From contig NZ_SMNT01000014.1 in assembly GCF_004348265.1 (NCBI RefSeq), forward strand, positions 1 through 64,000: 64,000 bases of DNA. The letters run 5' to 3'. The stretch comes from Methylobacterium segetis. Its GTDB lineage: Bacteria; Pseudomonadota; Alphaproteobacteria; Rhizobiales; Beijerinckiaceae. The notes beneath the pieces are model-generated. The model did not search any database. It was not told where the DNA came from and saw nothing but the letters and a program-made list of their open reading frames with translations. Numbering within the stretch: position 1 is the stretch's first letter; each line of letters opens with the position of its first letter. The translations under genes were made by a program, and so were the position numbers. This document shows positions 1-8,190 of the stretch, one piece after another.

Positions 1-1
1 C

Positions 2-448
2 CTCTGGGCCGCCGCGCCGCGGGCGCTGTCCGTGCGCTTCGGCGCCTCGGCCATCGCCTGCGGGGCCGCCTGCCTCTGGCTCGGCGAGCGCGACGGCGGC
101 CTCGCGCGCCGTCTCGAGACCCTGGCGGCCGCAGCGCTCGCGATCGACCTCGCGGGCGATGCCGTCTCGGCCGCCGCGTACCGGCGCGCGGGCGTCGCCC
201 CGGCCCTGTCGGGGCCGGGCGGAACGCTGGAGAAGGTCGTGGGCACCGGCCTCGGCGCGGCGTTGCCGCTCGCCCTCTACGCCGCCTCGCGGCTCGCCGG
301 GAGGTCGCCGCCGCGCCTCGGAACGCTCGCCGCGCTCGCGGTTCTCGGCGGCGGGCTGGCCTTCCGCATCGGAATCCTCAAGGCGGGGGCCGAATCCGCC
401 TCGCGCCCCGACGTCAGCTTCCGCTTCATGCAGCCGGACAACCTCTGA
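2..448 (+). CDS. NrfD-like membrane subunit, 3' end only
   Basis: The reading frame is open from the first complete codon of the window to the stop at 446-448, so this is the C-terminal part (about 148 residues) of a longer gene that starts upstream. Hydrophobic stretches alternate with short polar loops, and the protein ends in a conserved-looking tail (SFRFMQPDNL). This resembles the last helices of the NrfD/PsrC family, the quinone-reactive membrane anchor of molybdopterin and other multi-subunit oxidoreductases. The electron-transfer partners would lie to the left and cannot be seen. A GTG at 32 is in frame but is probably internal. Family assignment is moderate because the diagnostic N-terminal part is missing. 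Confidence 0.6.
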   Translation, partial: LWAAAPRALSVRFGASAIACGAACLWLGERDGGLARRLETLAAAALAIDLAGDAVSAAAYRRAGVAPALSGPGGTLEKVVGTGLGAALPLALYAASRLAGRSPPRLGTLAALAVLGGGLAFRIGILKAGAESASRPDVSFRFMQPDNL

Positions 449-539
449 GGGTGGTCTCGATCCAAAACGCCGGGTTCGGCTCTACTTCTCCGTGCAAGGG
501 CCGGGGCAAGGGCCGGGGAGAGACCCTTTGGAGGACGAT

Positions 540-1565
540 ATGAGCCAGGGCAGACGGGATTTCCTGAAGGCGGCGGCGACGGGGCTGGCCTCCGCCACGG
601 TCGGTGGTACGGCCACCGCCGCGACACGAGCGACGGACAGGCCGGACAGACCCATGAACCCCACGATGCCGCGGGGCCTCACCCTCCTCAACATGCGCCG
701 CGGCCCGGGCTACGGCCTCGGCGTCAAGCTCGAGCGCGGCGTCCTCGACGTGAGCGCGGCCTCCGAGGCCCTCGGGCTGCCGGCCCCCGCCGACATGGAC
801 GACCTGCTCCAGAACGGGCGGGGGGCGGAACTCACGTCCCTCGTCGAGGCCGTGGGCAAGGACCGCGAGGCCGTGTTCCTGCTGCGCGAGGAGAAGATCG
901 CCTACGCGCCCCTCGTCACCCGGCCCGAGAAGATCGTGATGATGGGCTTCAACTACCGGCAGCATGCCGAGGAGACCGGCACGCCGATCCCCAAGAACCC
1001 GCCGCTCTTCAACAAGTACAACAACGCCCTCAACCACCACGGCGGGACCATCAAGCTGCCGACCGCGGTGGCGCGGGAATTCGACTACGAGACCGAGCTC
1101 GTGATCGTGTTCGGCAAGACCTGCCGCGACGTGTCGGAGGAGGAGGCCCTCGACTACGTGGCCGGCTACGCCACCGGCAACGATTTCAGCGCCCGCGACC
1201 TGCAGTACCTGACCTCGCAGTTCATGATCGGCAAGACCTCGGACGGCTTCGCCCCGCTCGGCCCCCATCTCGTCTGCGCCGACCTCGTGAAGGACCCGAA
1301 CAACCTCAAGCTGAAGACCGTGGTCAACGGCGTGACGCGCCAGGACTGGAACACCAACGACATGATCTTCAACTGCCGGCAGCTGATCAGCTTTGCCTCG
1401 CGGATCATGACCCTGAAGCCCGGCGACATCTTCTACACGGGCACGCCGCAGGGCGTGATCTTCGGCGAGAAGACGCCCCGCGCCGAGCGCGCCTGGCTGA
1501 AGCCCGGGGACGAGGTGGTGAGCAGCCTGGAGGGTCTCGGCGAACTCCGCTTCACCCTGACCTGA
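540..1565 (+). CDS. Tat-exported fumarylacetoacetate hydrolase family protein
   Basis: A 341-residue protein. The ATG at 540 follows a GGAGG at about 529. Residues 1-30 carry a twin-arginine signal (GRRDFLKAAATG followed by a hydrophobic/alanine stretch), so export through Tat is predicted. Residues about 120-341 have the FAH-fold core: the KIVMMGFNYRQHAEETG entry motif, the metal-ligand pattern DYETELVIVFG, NDFSARDLQ, KTSDGFAPLGP and GDIFYTGTPQGV. Members of this family are acylpyruvate or 2-hydroxyhepta-diene-dioate hydrolases/isomerases cleaving or isomerising C-C bonds with a divalent metal. A Tat-exported member is unusual, since most are cytoplasmic. The substrate is unknown. The gene stands alone between an NrfD-like gene and a convergent small secreted protein. 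Confidence 0.85.
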   Translation: MSQGRRDFLKAAATGLASATVGGTATAATRATDRPDRPMNPTMPRGLTLLNMRRGPGYGLGVKLERGVLDVSAASEALGLPAPADMDDLLQNGRGAELTSLVEAVGKDREAVFLLREEKIAYAPLVTRPEKIVMMGFNYRQHAEETGTPIPKNPPLFNKYNNALNHHGGTIKLPTAVAREFDYETELVIVFGKTCRDVSEEEALDYVAGYATGNDFSARDLQYLTSQFMIGKTSDGFAPLGPHLVCADLVKDPNNLKLKTVVNGVTRQDWNTNDMIFNCRQLISFASRIMTLKPGDIFYTGTPQGVIFGEKTPRAERAWLKPGDEVVSSLEGLGELRFTLT

Positions 1566-1601
1566 GCCGGGCGGTCCCGTCCGGATACGCGCCGGGCGGG
1601 G

Positions 1602-2198
1602 CTATTCCTCGTCGTCCTCGACCTCGTAGGGCCGGTAGGTGCGCAGCGAGCGGCCGTCCGGGAACACCACGGAGCGCTGGCGCAGAACGATGTAGCCCGC
1701 CGATTGCGCCTCGCGGATCCGGCGCAGGCGCTCGTCTGCGACGGTGTAGCCGTAGGCGGCCGGGACCGGCCCCGAGGCTGCGTAGGGATAGCGGACGGGG
1801 GTCGCTGCGTAGGGAGCGAACCGGGGTGCGCGGGCGACCCGGACCGGCGCGCGGGTCGGGTGCAGCACCCGAACCACGGGCGTCCGCTCGCGGAGCCGCG
1901 CCGTCCGGACGGGGCGGTGCGCAGGGGCTCCGACCCGCAGGGCGGCTCGGCTCGGCCCGGCCTTGCGCTGCGCCACGGCCGCCCGGCCCGCGGGCCGGGA
2001 CGGAGCGGACGGCTCGGCAGCCTTGACCGGATTCTCGGCCTGGGGTGCGGGCGCCGGGGTCGCGGCGCTGCCGCGGGCCGGAGGATCGGTCCAGGGACGG
2101 GCCGGCGGCGAGGCCGCCTCCTCGGCCCGGACCGGGAGGATCCCAGCGAGGCCCAGAAGCAGGGCCGCACCGAGTGAGCAACGTGCACCGCGCGGCAT
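1602..2198 (-). CDS. Secreted proline/alanine-rich hypothetical protein
   Basis: A 198-residue protein. The start ATG (2196-2198) has a GGGAGGT ribosome-binding site eight bases upstream. A signal peptide occupies residues 1-25 (positive start, LGAALLLGLAGILPVRA, cleavage before EEAA). A low-complexity Pro/Ala/Arg-rich region follows (about 26-140). The more ordered C-terminus carries the motif DERLRRIREAQSAGYIVLRQ and ends acidic (EVEDDEE). The mid region is tyrosine/proline rich, as in small cell-envelope proteins. I recognise no catalytic domain. It is convergent with the FAH-family gene, with only about 36 bases between the stop codons. Function unknown; a periplasmic or envelope location is inferred from the signal peptide. 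Confidence 0.65.
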   Translation of the reverse strand: MPRGARCSLGAALLLGLAGILPVRAEEAASPPARPWTDPPARGSAATPAPAPQAENPVKAAEPSAPSRPAGRAAVAQRKAGPSRAALRVGAPAHRPVRTARLRERTPVVRVLHPTRAPVRVARAPRFAPYAATPVRYPYAASGPVPAAYGYTVADERLRRIREAQSAGYIVLRQRSVVFPDGRSLRTYRPYEVEDDEE

Positions 2199-2683
2199 GA
2201 CGACCTCCCGGCTCCCGCGATTCTCGCATCGCGACGCGATCGGGTGCGCCGCACGCAGGGTTCCGCCGCGGCGCAAGGCGAACCTTAGCCAAGCACGGGG
2301 GAGCCGTCCACAACCGCGCGTCCCTGCTACCCCGTTTCGCACCGAAACCGCCGATTGCGCGCCCGAGCGACAACAGGACCTGTGCCGCGTCGCGGACAGG
2401 CGGCAACTGCACAAATTATCATCTTTTGAAACTGTACAAGTCGAAACACAGAGAGAGAAAGAAGTACTAAGGCGGAAACTCGAATCACTAGTACCATCAT
2501 ATGTTATTGGCGTAGCGGTCCCGCTGCGCCGAAATCCCGCTCGTTAAGGATCGCAAGGTTTCTCGAAAAGGGTGGGGCCGATGGGGCTCGAACAACGAGG
2601 ATCTGATCCAGGGTAGCCGTGCGTGCTCTGCGGATGCTTGCTAGCATTCCATGCGTGCCTGTGCGTCGAGGGGAGTCGCGACG
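2199..2683. promoter_or_regulatory. Divergent intergenic region with AT-rich core
   Basis: This 485-bp gap separates the secreted protein (minus) from the Crp/Fnr gene (plus) and must contain both promoters. Around 2405-2515 it is markedly AT-rich against a very GC-rich background (runs such as caaattatcatcttttgaaa and agagagagaaagaagtacta). A 14-base sequence at 2426-2439, TTGAAACTGTACAA, loosely fits the TTGnn-N4-nnCAA form of Crp/Fnr-family boxes. Autoregulation by the adjacent regulator is possible but unproven. No gene is supported here. Confidence 0.4.
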
Positions 2684-3541
2684 ATGAGCGAGAATTCCAT
2701 CCGGGTGCGAATCCCCGAATCCAACGCCGCTTTCCTCAACGGTTCGGGGCTCGTCTCGCCCCTCGAGGCCCAGTCGCTCTCGCCCCGGTCCGTGCCCGCA
2801 GGTTGCAATCCGCTCCTCGACGGGCTCCTCGCCGAGGCGCCGGTCGGCTGGGCGGACGAGCTGGAGCTCGTTTCCCTGACGCCCGGCGAGACGCTGTTCC
2901 CGGCAGGGGCCAGCCCGACCCACATCGTCTTCCCGATGGGCGGCCTGATCTCGCTCCTGGTGCGCAGCGGCCCGGCGGCGAATGCCGAGGTCGAGGTCGC
3001 GATGGTCGGCCGTCACGATCTCGTCGGTGCCGCCGCCCTTCTCGGCGCGGAGCCCTCCGCGCACCGGGCCGTCGTCCAGGTCGGGGCGCCGGGCTACCGC
3101 GCCTCCGCCGCCTCGGTGCGCCGCCTGATCGAGACGGTGCCGGCGATCCGCTCGCTCCTCCTGCGCTACGTGCGGATGAGCCTGGAGGAGGCCTATCAGC
3201 TCGCCGCCTGCAACAGCCGCCACTCGCTGGAGAAGCGCCTGTGCCGCTGGCTGCTCCAGGCCCATCAGCGCCTGGAGAGCGACACGCTGCCCTTCACGCA
3301 CGATCACATCGCCCAGATGCTCGGGGTGCGCCGGGCGAGCGTCACGGTCGCCCTCCACATCATCGAGGGCGAGCGCCTGATCCGCTCGACCCGCGGCCGG
3401 GTCGACCTCCTCGACCGGACGCGCCTGCAGATGGCGGCCTGCGAGTGCTGCGGCGCCATCGCCCAGAACCGCCGCGCCTTCAGCTTCGGCCCCGCGGCCG
3501 AGGGGGTGGAGCGGGCCACGCCCGCCTGCGCGACCTGCTGA
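2684..3541 (+). CDS. Crp/Fnr family transcriptional regulator
   Basis: A 285-residue protein. I chose the ATG at 2684 (MSENS), preceded by GAGGGGAG, rather than the in-frame ATG at 2651. Residues about 45-165 form the cyclic-nucleotide-binding-like beta roll (LTPGETLFPAGASPTHIVFP, VGRHDLVGAAALLG). Residues about 190-250 form the Crp-type winged helix (SRHSLEKRLCRWLLQAHQ, then FTHDHIAQMLGVRRASVTVA). No N-terminal Fe-S cysteine cluster of the Fnr type is present, but the C-terminus holds ECCG and ends CATC. The helix-turn-helix belongs to the group common in Rhizobiales stress regulators. Effector and targets are unknown. Confidence 0.85.
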   Translation: MSENSIRVRIPESNAAFLNGSGLVSPLEAQSLSPRSVPAGCNPLLDGLLAEAPVGWADELELVSLTPGETLFPAGASPTHIVFPMGGLISLLVRSGPAANAEVEVAMVGRHDLVGAAALLGAEPSAHRAVVQVGAPGYRASAASVRRLIETVPAIRSLLLRYVRMSLEEAYQLAACNSRHSLEKRLCRWLLQAHQRLESDTLPFTHDHIAQMLGVRRASVTVALHIIEGERLIRSTRGRVDLLDRTRLQMAACECCGAIAQNRRAFSFGPAAEGVERATPACATC

Positions 3542-3629
3542 GGCGGCTCCCGACGCGGACCGGGGGCGCGGTGCCTGCGACCACGCTTCCGCTTGCGCGA
3601 AGCGGGACCGCTCCTGACATCGGGCGGGC

Positions 3630-4403
3630 ATGTCCGCCGCCCTCCTCGTCGCCTTCCGCCTCCTCGTCCTCGGCGTCCTCGTCCTGTTCCTGGTCCCGCT
3701 CGCGTCCTACGCCCTCTGGTGGACGGCGCGGGGCGGGCGCTCGGCCGACTGGCGGGCGGCGGACTGGTCGAGCAGCGGGCTCCTTCCCTCCGCGCGGAGT
3801 TCCCCCGAGGCAATGGTGCGGATCTACGCGGCGCGGGTCGGGCGCTGGCGAGGCATCGTCGCGCACCATTCCTGGATCGTCGTGAAGGAGGCGGGCGCCG
3901 GCCGCTACACCCGCTACGACGTCGTCGGCTGGGGCACGCCCCTGCGCACCGACGCCTTCGCCCCGGACGGGCGCTGGTTCGGCAACGCGCCGGAGACGGT
4001 GCTGGCCCTCGACGGCGAGGCGGCCGCGCGGGCGATCCCCGCGATCCGCGCCGCGGTCGCCGATTACCCGCACCGCTCGCTCGGCTCCTATCAGGCGTGG
4101 CCGGGGCCGAACTCGAACACCTTCGCGGCCCACGTCCTCGCCCGGATCCCGGAAAGCGGCATCACCCTGCCGCCGACCGCGCTCGGGAAGGATTGGACGC
4201 CGCCCGGGCGCTACGCCGAACGGACCCCGAGCGGCACCGGCATCCGCCTGAGCCTCGGGGGCTATGCCGGCCTCACCCTGGGCTGGGTCGAGGGCGTCGA
4301 GATCAACCTGCTCGGCGCGGTGGCGGGGTTCGATCTGCGCCGCCCGGCCCTGAAGCTGCCGGGCTGGGGGCGTCTCGGCCTGCCCTTCACCCCCTCGTCC
4401 TGA
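3630..4403 (+). CDS. DUF3750 family membrane-anchored protein
   Basis: A 257-residue protein. One strong N-terminal membrane segment spans about residues 5-31 (LLVAFRLLVLGVLVLFLVPL). A soluble domain of the DUF3750 type follows, recognised from HHSWIVVKEAG, TRYDVVGWGTPLR, YPHRSLGSYQAWPGPNSNTF and the C-terminal LGGYAGLTLGWVEG. The HHSW, YP and NSNTF positions would be candidate active residues of a papain-like or transglutaminase-like fold, but the family's activity is not established to my knowledge. It lies 88 bp after the Crp/Fnr gene on the same strand and may be independently transcribed. Confidence 0.75.
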   Translation: MSAALLVAFRLLVLGVLVLFLVPLASYALWWTARGGRSADWRAADWSSSGLLPSARSSPEAMVRIYAARVGRWRGIVAHHSWIVVKEAGAGRYTRYDVVGWGTPLRTDAFAPDGRWFGNAPETVLALDGEAAARAIPAIRAAVADYPHRSLGSYQAWPGPNSNTFAAHVLARIPESGITLPPTALGKDWTPPGRYAERTPSGTGIRLSLGGYAGLTLGWVEGVEINLLGAVAGFDLRRPALKLPGWGRLGLPFTPSS

Positions 4404-4589
4404 GGTGCCGCGAAGCGGTCTCGAAGCGGCCCTTCGTCGGGGTTCCTCCCTCGCTCCGAGGGAATCGGGCGGGAGGGGCGCTGCGGCGCCCCCCCGAGGC
4501 CGCCCTCGGACCTGATCCGCGCCTTGCCCCGAGCGGCACCGAATGGCACCTCGCGGGAACCGGGGCCGCGGCCGGAGCTTTCCGCATCC

Positions 4590-4844
4590 ATGCCCGAGAC
4601 CACTCCCGAACCGGCGCCCGGCCCGACCGCGAGCGCCCTGCGCGTCAGCGTCGACCTCAACCGCTGCCAAGCCTACGCCCAGTGCTGCTACGCGGCGCCG
4701 CGCCACTTCCGCATCGAGGGGCGCGAGGCCCTGTACTACGACCCCGCCCCCTCCGCCGCGGACCGGGACGCGATCGAGCAGGCCCGCATCGCCTGCCCGG
4801 TCCAGGCGATCCACGTGGAGGACCCGGAGCGGAGCGCGCCATGA
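4590..4844 (+). CDS. P450-type ferredoxin (CxxYxxC cluster motif)
   Basis: An 84-residue ferredoxin; the ATG at 4590 (MPETTPEP) is preferred over 4524. The cluster motif is CQAYAQC with a third ligand cysteine in the C-terminal ACPVQAI. The middle position of C-x2-X-x2-C is tyrosine instead of cysteine, the pattern of small [3Fe-4S] or variable-ligand [4Fe-4S] ferredoxins that feed bacterial cytochromes P450. It overlaps the next gene by ATGA (4841-4844), so the two are translationally coupled. With the reductase it forms the electron-transfer arm NADH to FAD to Fe-S, plausibly serving the P450 at 8191. Confidence 0.85.
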   Translation: MPETTPEPAPGPTASALRVSVDLNRCQAYAQCCYAAPRHFRIEGREALYYDPAPSAADRDAIEQARIACPVQAIHVEDPERSAP

Positions 4845-6136
4845 CGGACGCGGCCTCGTCTGCGCACGCCGTCGTGGTCGGCGCCTCGCTCGCGGGCCTG
4901 CGCGGGGCCGAGGCCCTGCGCCGGGCGGGCTTCGCCGGCCGGCTCACCATCGTCGGCGCCGAGCCGCACCCGCCCTACGACCGGCCTCCGCTCTCGAAGC
5001 ACGTGCTCACCGGCGAGGTGCCGGCCGAGGCGACCCGCCTGCCGGGTCTCCTCGCCCTCGACGCCGAGTGGCGCCTCGGCTGCGCCGCGAGCGGGCTCGA
5101 CCGGGCAAGCCGCACGCTGCGCCTCGCGGACGGGACCGAGCTTTCCTACGACCGGCTCCTCGTCGCCACCGGAACCCGGGCGCGGCCCTGGCCGAACCCG
5201 CACGAGGGGCGGCTCGGCGGCGTCCACACCATCCGCGACCGGGACGACGCGGCTTCGCTCCGCGCCGCCCTCGCGGCCCGGCCGCGCCGGGTCCTCATCA
5301 TCGGCGGCGGATTCATCGGCTGCGAGGTGGCCTCGGCCTGCCGCAGCCTCGACCTGCCCGTCACCCTGGTCGAGCCCTCGCCGACGCCGCTCGCCCGGGT
5401 GCTCGGCACCCATCTCGGCAGCGTGGTGGGCGCGCTGCACGAATCCCGCGGCGTCGACCTGCGCAGCGGCGCCGAGGTCGAGTGGCTGGAGGATGACGGC
5501 GCGGGCCGCGTCGCGCGGGCGCATCTCGCGGGCGGCGGCAGCGTCGAGGCGGACATCGTGGTCGTGGCCCTCGGCGCCGTCCGCAACACCGACTGGCTCG
5601 CCGGCTCCGGCCTCAGCGCCGATCCGGGCGGCCTCGATTGCGACAAGCGGGGCTACGCCCTCGACGAGGCGGGGCGCCCGGACACGCGCATCGCCGCCGC
5701 GGGCGACGTCGCGCGCTTCCCGCACCCGCTCTACGACGGGCGCCGCGTCGCCCTGGAGCATTGGGGCCACGCGGTCGAGCAGGCCGAGCATGCCGGCCGC
5801 CTGCTCGCCGGGCACGAGGCGGCGGCGCCCTACGCCGCGCTGCCGACCTTCTGGTCGACGCAAGGGGGCATCAACATCAAGTCGGTCGGGCTGACGCAGG
5901 GCGCGGACGGCCTCGCGATCGTGCAGGGCTCCCCCGCCGAGGGCCGCTTCCTCGCGCTCTACGGGCGCGAGGGCCGCTGCATCGCGGCCGTCAGCGTCGA
6001 TTGCGCCCGCTGGCTCCCGGCCTACGCCGCGATGATCGAGGCCCGCGCGCCCTTCCCGCCGATCCGGCAGGGGACGGACCAGCCCGGTCACCTGCCCGTC
6101 CTGCCGCCGGGCTTTCCGGAGAAGCCGCGGCGCTAG
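4841..6136 (+). CDS. FAD-dependent ferredoxin reductase
   Basis: A 431-residue pyridine-nucleotide-disulfide oxidoreductase of the putidaredoxin/rhodocoxin reductase type. The FAD dinucleotide fold is at residues about 8-40 (VVVGASLAGLRGAEALRRAG), followed by the family motif PYDRPPLSKHVLTGE. The NAD(P) fold is near 150 (RRVLIIGGGFIGCEVASACR). The second FAD contact, RIAAAGDVARFPHPL, precedes EHWGHAVEQAEHAGR, and the C-terminal domain includes FWSTQGGINIKSVGL. The VVGASL motif has Ser-Leu where many have Ala-Gly. Translation is coupled to the ferredoxin by a four-base overlap. It most likely transfers electrons from NAD(P)H to that ferredoxin. Confidence 0.9.
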   Translation: MTDAASSAHAVVVGASLAGLRGAEALRRAGFAGRLTIVGAEPHPPYDRPPLSKHVLTGEVPAEATRLPGLLALDAEWRLGCAASGLDRASRTLRLADGTELSYDRLLVATGTRARPWPNPHEGRLGGVHTIRDRDDAASLRAALAARPRRVLIIGGGFIGCEVASACRSLDLPVTLVEPSPTPLARVLGTHLGSVVGALHESRGVDLRSGAEVEWLEDDGAGRVARAHLAGGGSVEADIVVVALGAVRNTDWLAGSGLSADPGGLDCDKRGYALDEAGRPDTRIAAAGDVARFPHPLYDGRRVALEHWGHAVEQAEHAGRLLAGHEAAAPYAALPTFWSTQGGINIKSVGLTQGADGLAIVQGSPAEGRFLALYGREGRCIAAVSVDCARWLPAYAAMIEARAPFPPIRQGTDQPGHLPVLPPGFPEKPRR

Positions 6137-6141
6137 GCGCG

Positions 6142-6540
6142 TCAGGCCGTCCGCAGGAGCAGGGCGATCGCCGCCACCGCCGTCACCCCGAAGGTCGCGA
6201 TGATGCCGCCGCCGCGGCAGGCGAACTGGCGGGGCGAGTTCTTCGGCGCCAGCATGCCGAACGGGTGCAGCAGGCGCGCGACGAGGAGCACGATGAGGAG
6301 GCCGCGCACCAGCGCGAGGCTCCCTCCCGAGGCTTCGAGGAGCGCAATCAGCAGAAGCGCGAAAGGCACGTACTCGGAGAAATTGCCCTGCGAGCGGATG
6401 CGCTTCTGCAGCGCGTTGTTGCCCCCGTCGCCGTGCAGCACGTCCGAGCCGAGGCGTCCCGCGACGACCCAGCCGGACAGCCCGACGAAGAGGAGGGCGA
6501 GCAGGGCGGCGTAGAAGGCGGTGATGGCCGGGAAGATCAC
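6142..6540 (-). CDS. MAPEG family membrane protein
   Basis: A 132-residue four-helix membrane protein of the MAPEG superfamily (membrane-associated eicosanoid/glutathione enzymes), from the GTG at 6540, which has a CCGGAG upstream. An ATG at 6609 would add 23 residues without hydrophobic character. The family signature is RIRSQGNFSEYVPFALLLIA. Helices lie at about residues 5-25, 55-75, 80-98 and 110-130, and LHPFGMLAPKNSPRQFACRGGG sits in the last loop. Bacterial members are usually of unknown substrate, with a possible glutathione-dependent peroxidase or transferase role. It is convergent with the ferredoxin reductase (5 bp between stops). Confidence 0.85.
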   Translation of the reverse strand: MIFPAITAFYAALLALLFVGLSGWVVAGRLGSDVLHGDGGNNALQKRIRSQGNFSEYVPFALLLIALLEASGGSLALVRGLLIVLLVARLLHPFGMLAPKNSPRQFACRGGGIIATFGVTAVAAIALLLRTA

Positions 6541-6734
6541 GTCGGGCTCCGGGAAGGCGGTGCGGGAGACGGGCCGAGCGGCCCGCACGCCAACCGGCTC
6601 CACCCGCACCGCGTTCCCGCGCCGGCGCCTGACGTGCTCGTGAGGGGGCCGCGCGTCCTCGCCTCGGGCGCAAGCTGCGCCATGTTCAGGTTCGGGCGCG
6701 GCGCGGACCGGGCCCGAGCGGGGAATCCTGTCCG

Positions 6735-8132
6735 ATGAACCTCGTGATCTGCCTCGCGGCCCTCGTCTTCCTGATGGCCATCGCCTACCGGGGCTTCAGC
6801 GTCATCCTGTTCGCCCCGGTGGCGGCGATGGGGGCGGTGCTCGTCACCGATCCGGCCGCGGTGCCGCCGATCTTCAGCGGCCTCTTCATGGAGAAGATGG
6901 TCGGCTTCCTGAAGCTGTACTTCCCCGTCTTCCTGCTCGGCGCCGTGTTCGGCAAGCTCGTGGAGATCTCGGGCTTTGCCCGCTCCATCGTCGGCGCGGT
7001 GACGGGGGTGCTCGGCAAGGGCCGCTCGATCATCGCGATCGTCCTCGTGGGCGCGATCCTCACCTATGGCGGCGTCTCGTTGTTCGTCGCGGTCTTCGCG
7101 GTCTACCCCTTCGCCGCCGAGCTCTTCCGCCAGAGCCGCATCCCGAAGCGCCTCATCCCCGGCACCATCGCGCTCGGCGCCTTCACCTTCACGATGGACA
7201 CGCTGCCCGGCACGCCGCAGATCCAGAACATCATCCCCGCCTCCTTCTTCAAGACGGACGCCTACGCCGCCCCCTGGCTCGGGGTGATCGGCGCGATCTT
7301 CATCTTCGTGCTCGGCGTCGCCTATCTCGAGTGGCGCCGCCGCGCGGCCGCTGCGGCCGGCGAGGATTACGGCGAGGGCCACGCCAACGAGCCGGAGGCG
7401 CGCGACGACACGGCGCCCGTCCATCCGCTGATCGCGCTCCTGCCGCTCCTCATCGTCGGGATCGGCAACCGGCTGCTGCTCTCGGCGATCAACGCCTTCT
7501 ACGGCGCGGAGGCCAAGGTCGCGCTCTCGCCCGAGATGGCGGCCAATCCGGTCACCGTGCAGGTGAAGACGGTCGCGGCGATCTGGGCGGTCGAGGGCGC
7601 GCTGATCCTCGGCATCCTGGCCACCGTCATCCTCGGCTTCCGCAACGTCCGCGCCCGCTTCTCGGAGGGCAGCAAGGCGGCCGTGGCGGGCTCGCTTCTC
7701 GCGGGCATGAACACCGCGACCGAGTACGGCTTCGGCGCCGTCATCGCGGCGCTGCCGGGCTTCAAGGCGATCTCGGACGCGCTCTCGGCGATCCCGAACC
7801 CGCTCGTCAACGAGGCGGTCACGGTGACGGTGCTGGCCGGCGTCACGGGCTCGGCCTCCGGCGGCCTCTCGATCGCGCTCGGAGCGCTCGCCGACCGCTT
7901 CGTTCAGGCCGCTCAAGGCGCCGGCATCCCGCTCGAGGTGCTGCACCGGGTCGCCTCGATGGCGAGCGGGGGCATGGACACGCTGCCCCACAACGGCGCC
8001 GTGATCACGCTGCTCGCCGTCACCGGGCTGACGCACCGGCAATCCTACGGCGACATCTTCGCGATCACGCTGATCAAGACCGCTGCGGTGTTCTTCGTGA
8101 TCGGCGTCTACTACGCCACCGGGATCGTTTGA
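6735..8132 (+). CDS. GntP family gluconate/hydroxybutyrate-type permease
   Basis: A 465-residue integral membrane protein with about 12 predicted helices across its length. Family features are the N-terminal FSVILFAPVAAMGAVLVTDP, the ILTYGGVSLFVAVFAVYPF block, TMDTLPGTPQIQNIIP, a charged central loop (about 200-230, RRRAAAAAGEDYGEGH), TEYGFGAVIAALPGF and a repeated-type SGGMDTLPHNGAVITLL near the C-terminus. The twin TMDTLPGT/GGMDTLPHN half-motifs reflect the internal duplication of ion-transporter-superfamily carriers. GntP proteins are proton symporters for gluconate, 3-hydroxybutyrate or related organic acids; the substrate here is unknown. It lies between the P450 redox pair and the P450. 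Confidence 0.88.
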   Translation: MNLVICLAALVFLMAIAYRGFSVILFAPVAAMGAVLVTDPAAVPPIFSGLFMEKMVGFLKLYFPVFLLGAVFGKLVEISGFARSIVGAVTGVLGKGRSIIAIVLVGAILTYGGVSLFVAVFAVYPFAAELFRQSRIPKRLIPGTIALGAFTFTMDTLPGTPQIQNIIPASFFKTDAYAAPWLGVIGAIFIFVLGVAYLEWRRRAAAAAGEDYGEGHANEPEARDDTAPVHPLIALLPLLIVGIGNRLLLSAINAFYGAEAKVALSPEMAANPVTVQVKTVAAIWAVEGALILGILATVILGFRNVRARFSEGSKAAVAGSLLAGMNTATEYGFGAVIAALPGFKAISDALSAIPNPLVNEAVTVTVLAGVTGSASGGLSIALGALADRFVQAAQGAGIPLEVLHRVASMASGGMDTLPHNGAVITLLAVTGLTHRQSYGDIFAITLIKTAAVFFVIGVYYATGIV

Positions 8133-8190
8133 GGCGGCTCGCCGGTTGACGCCCGCTCCCCGACTTTCCAGACAGGGTCTCGAGACAGGC

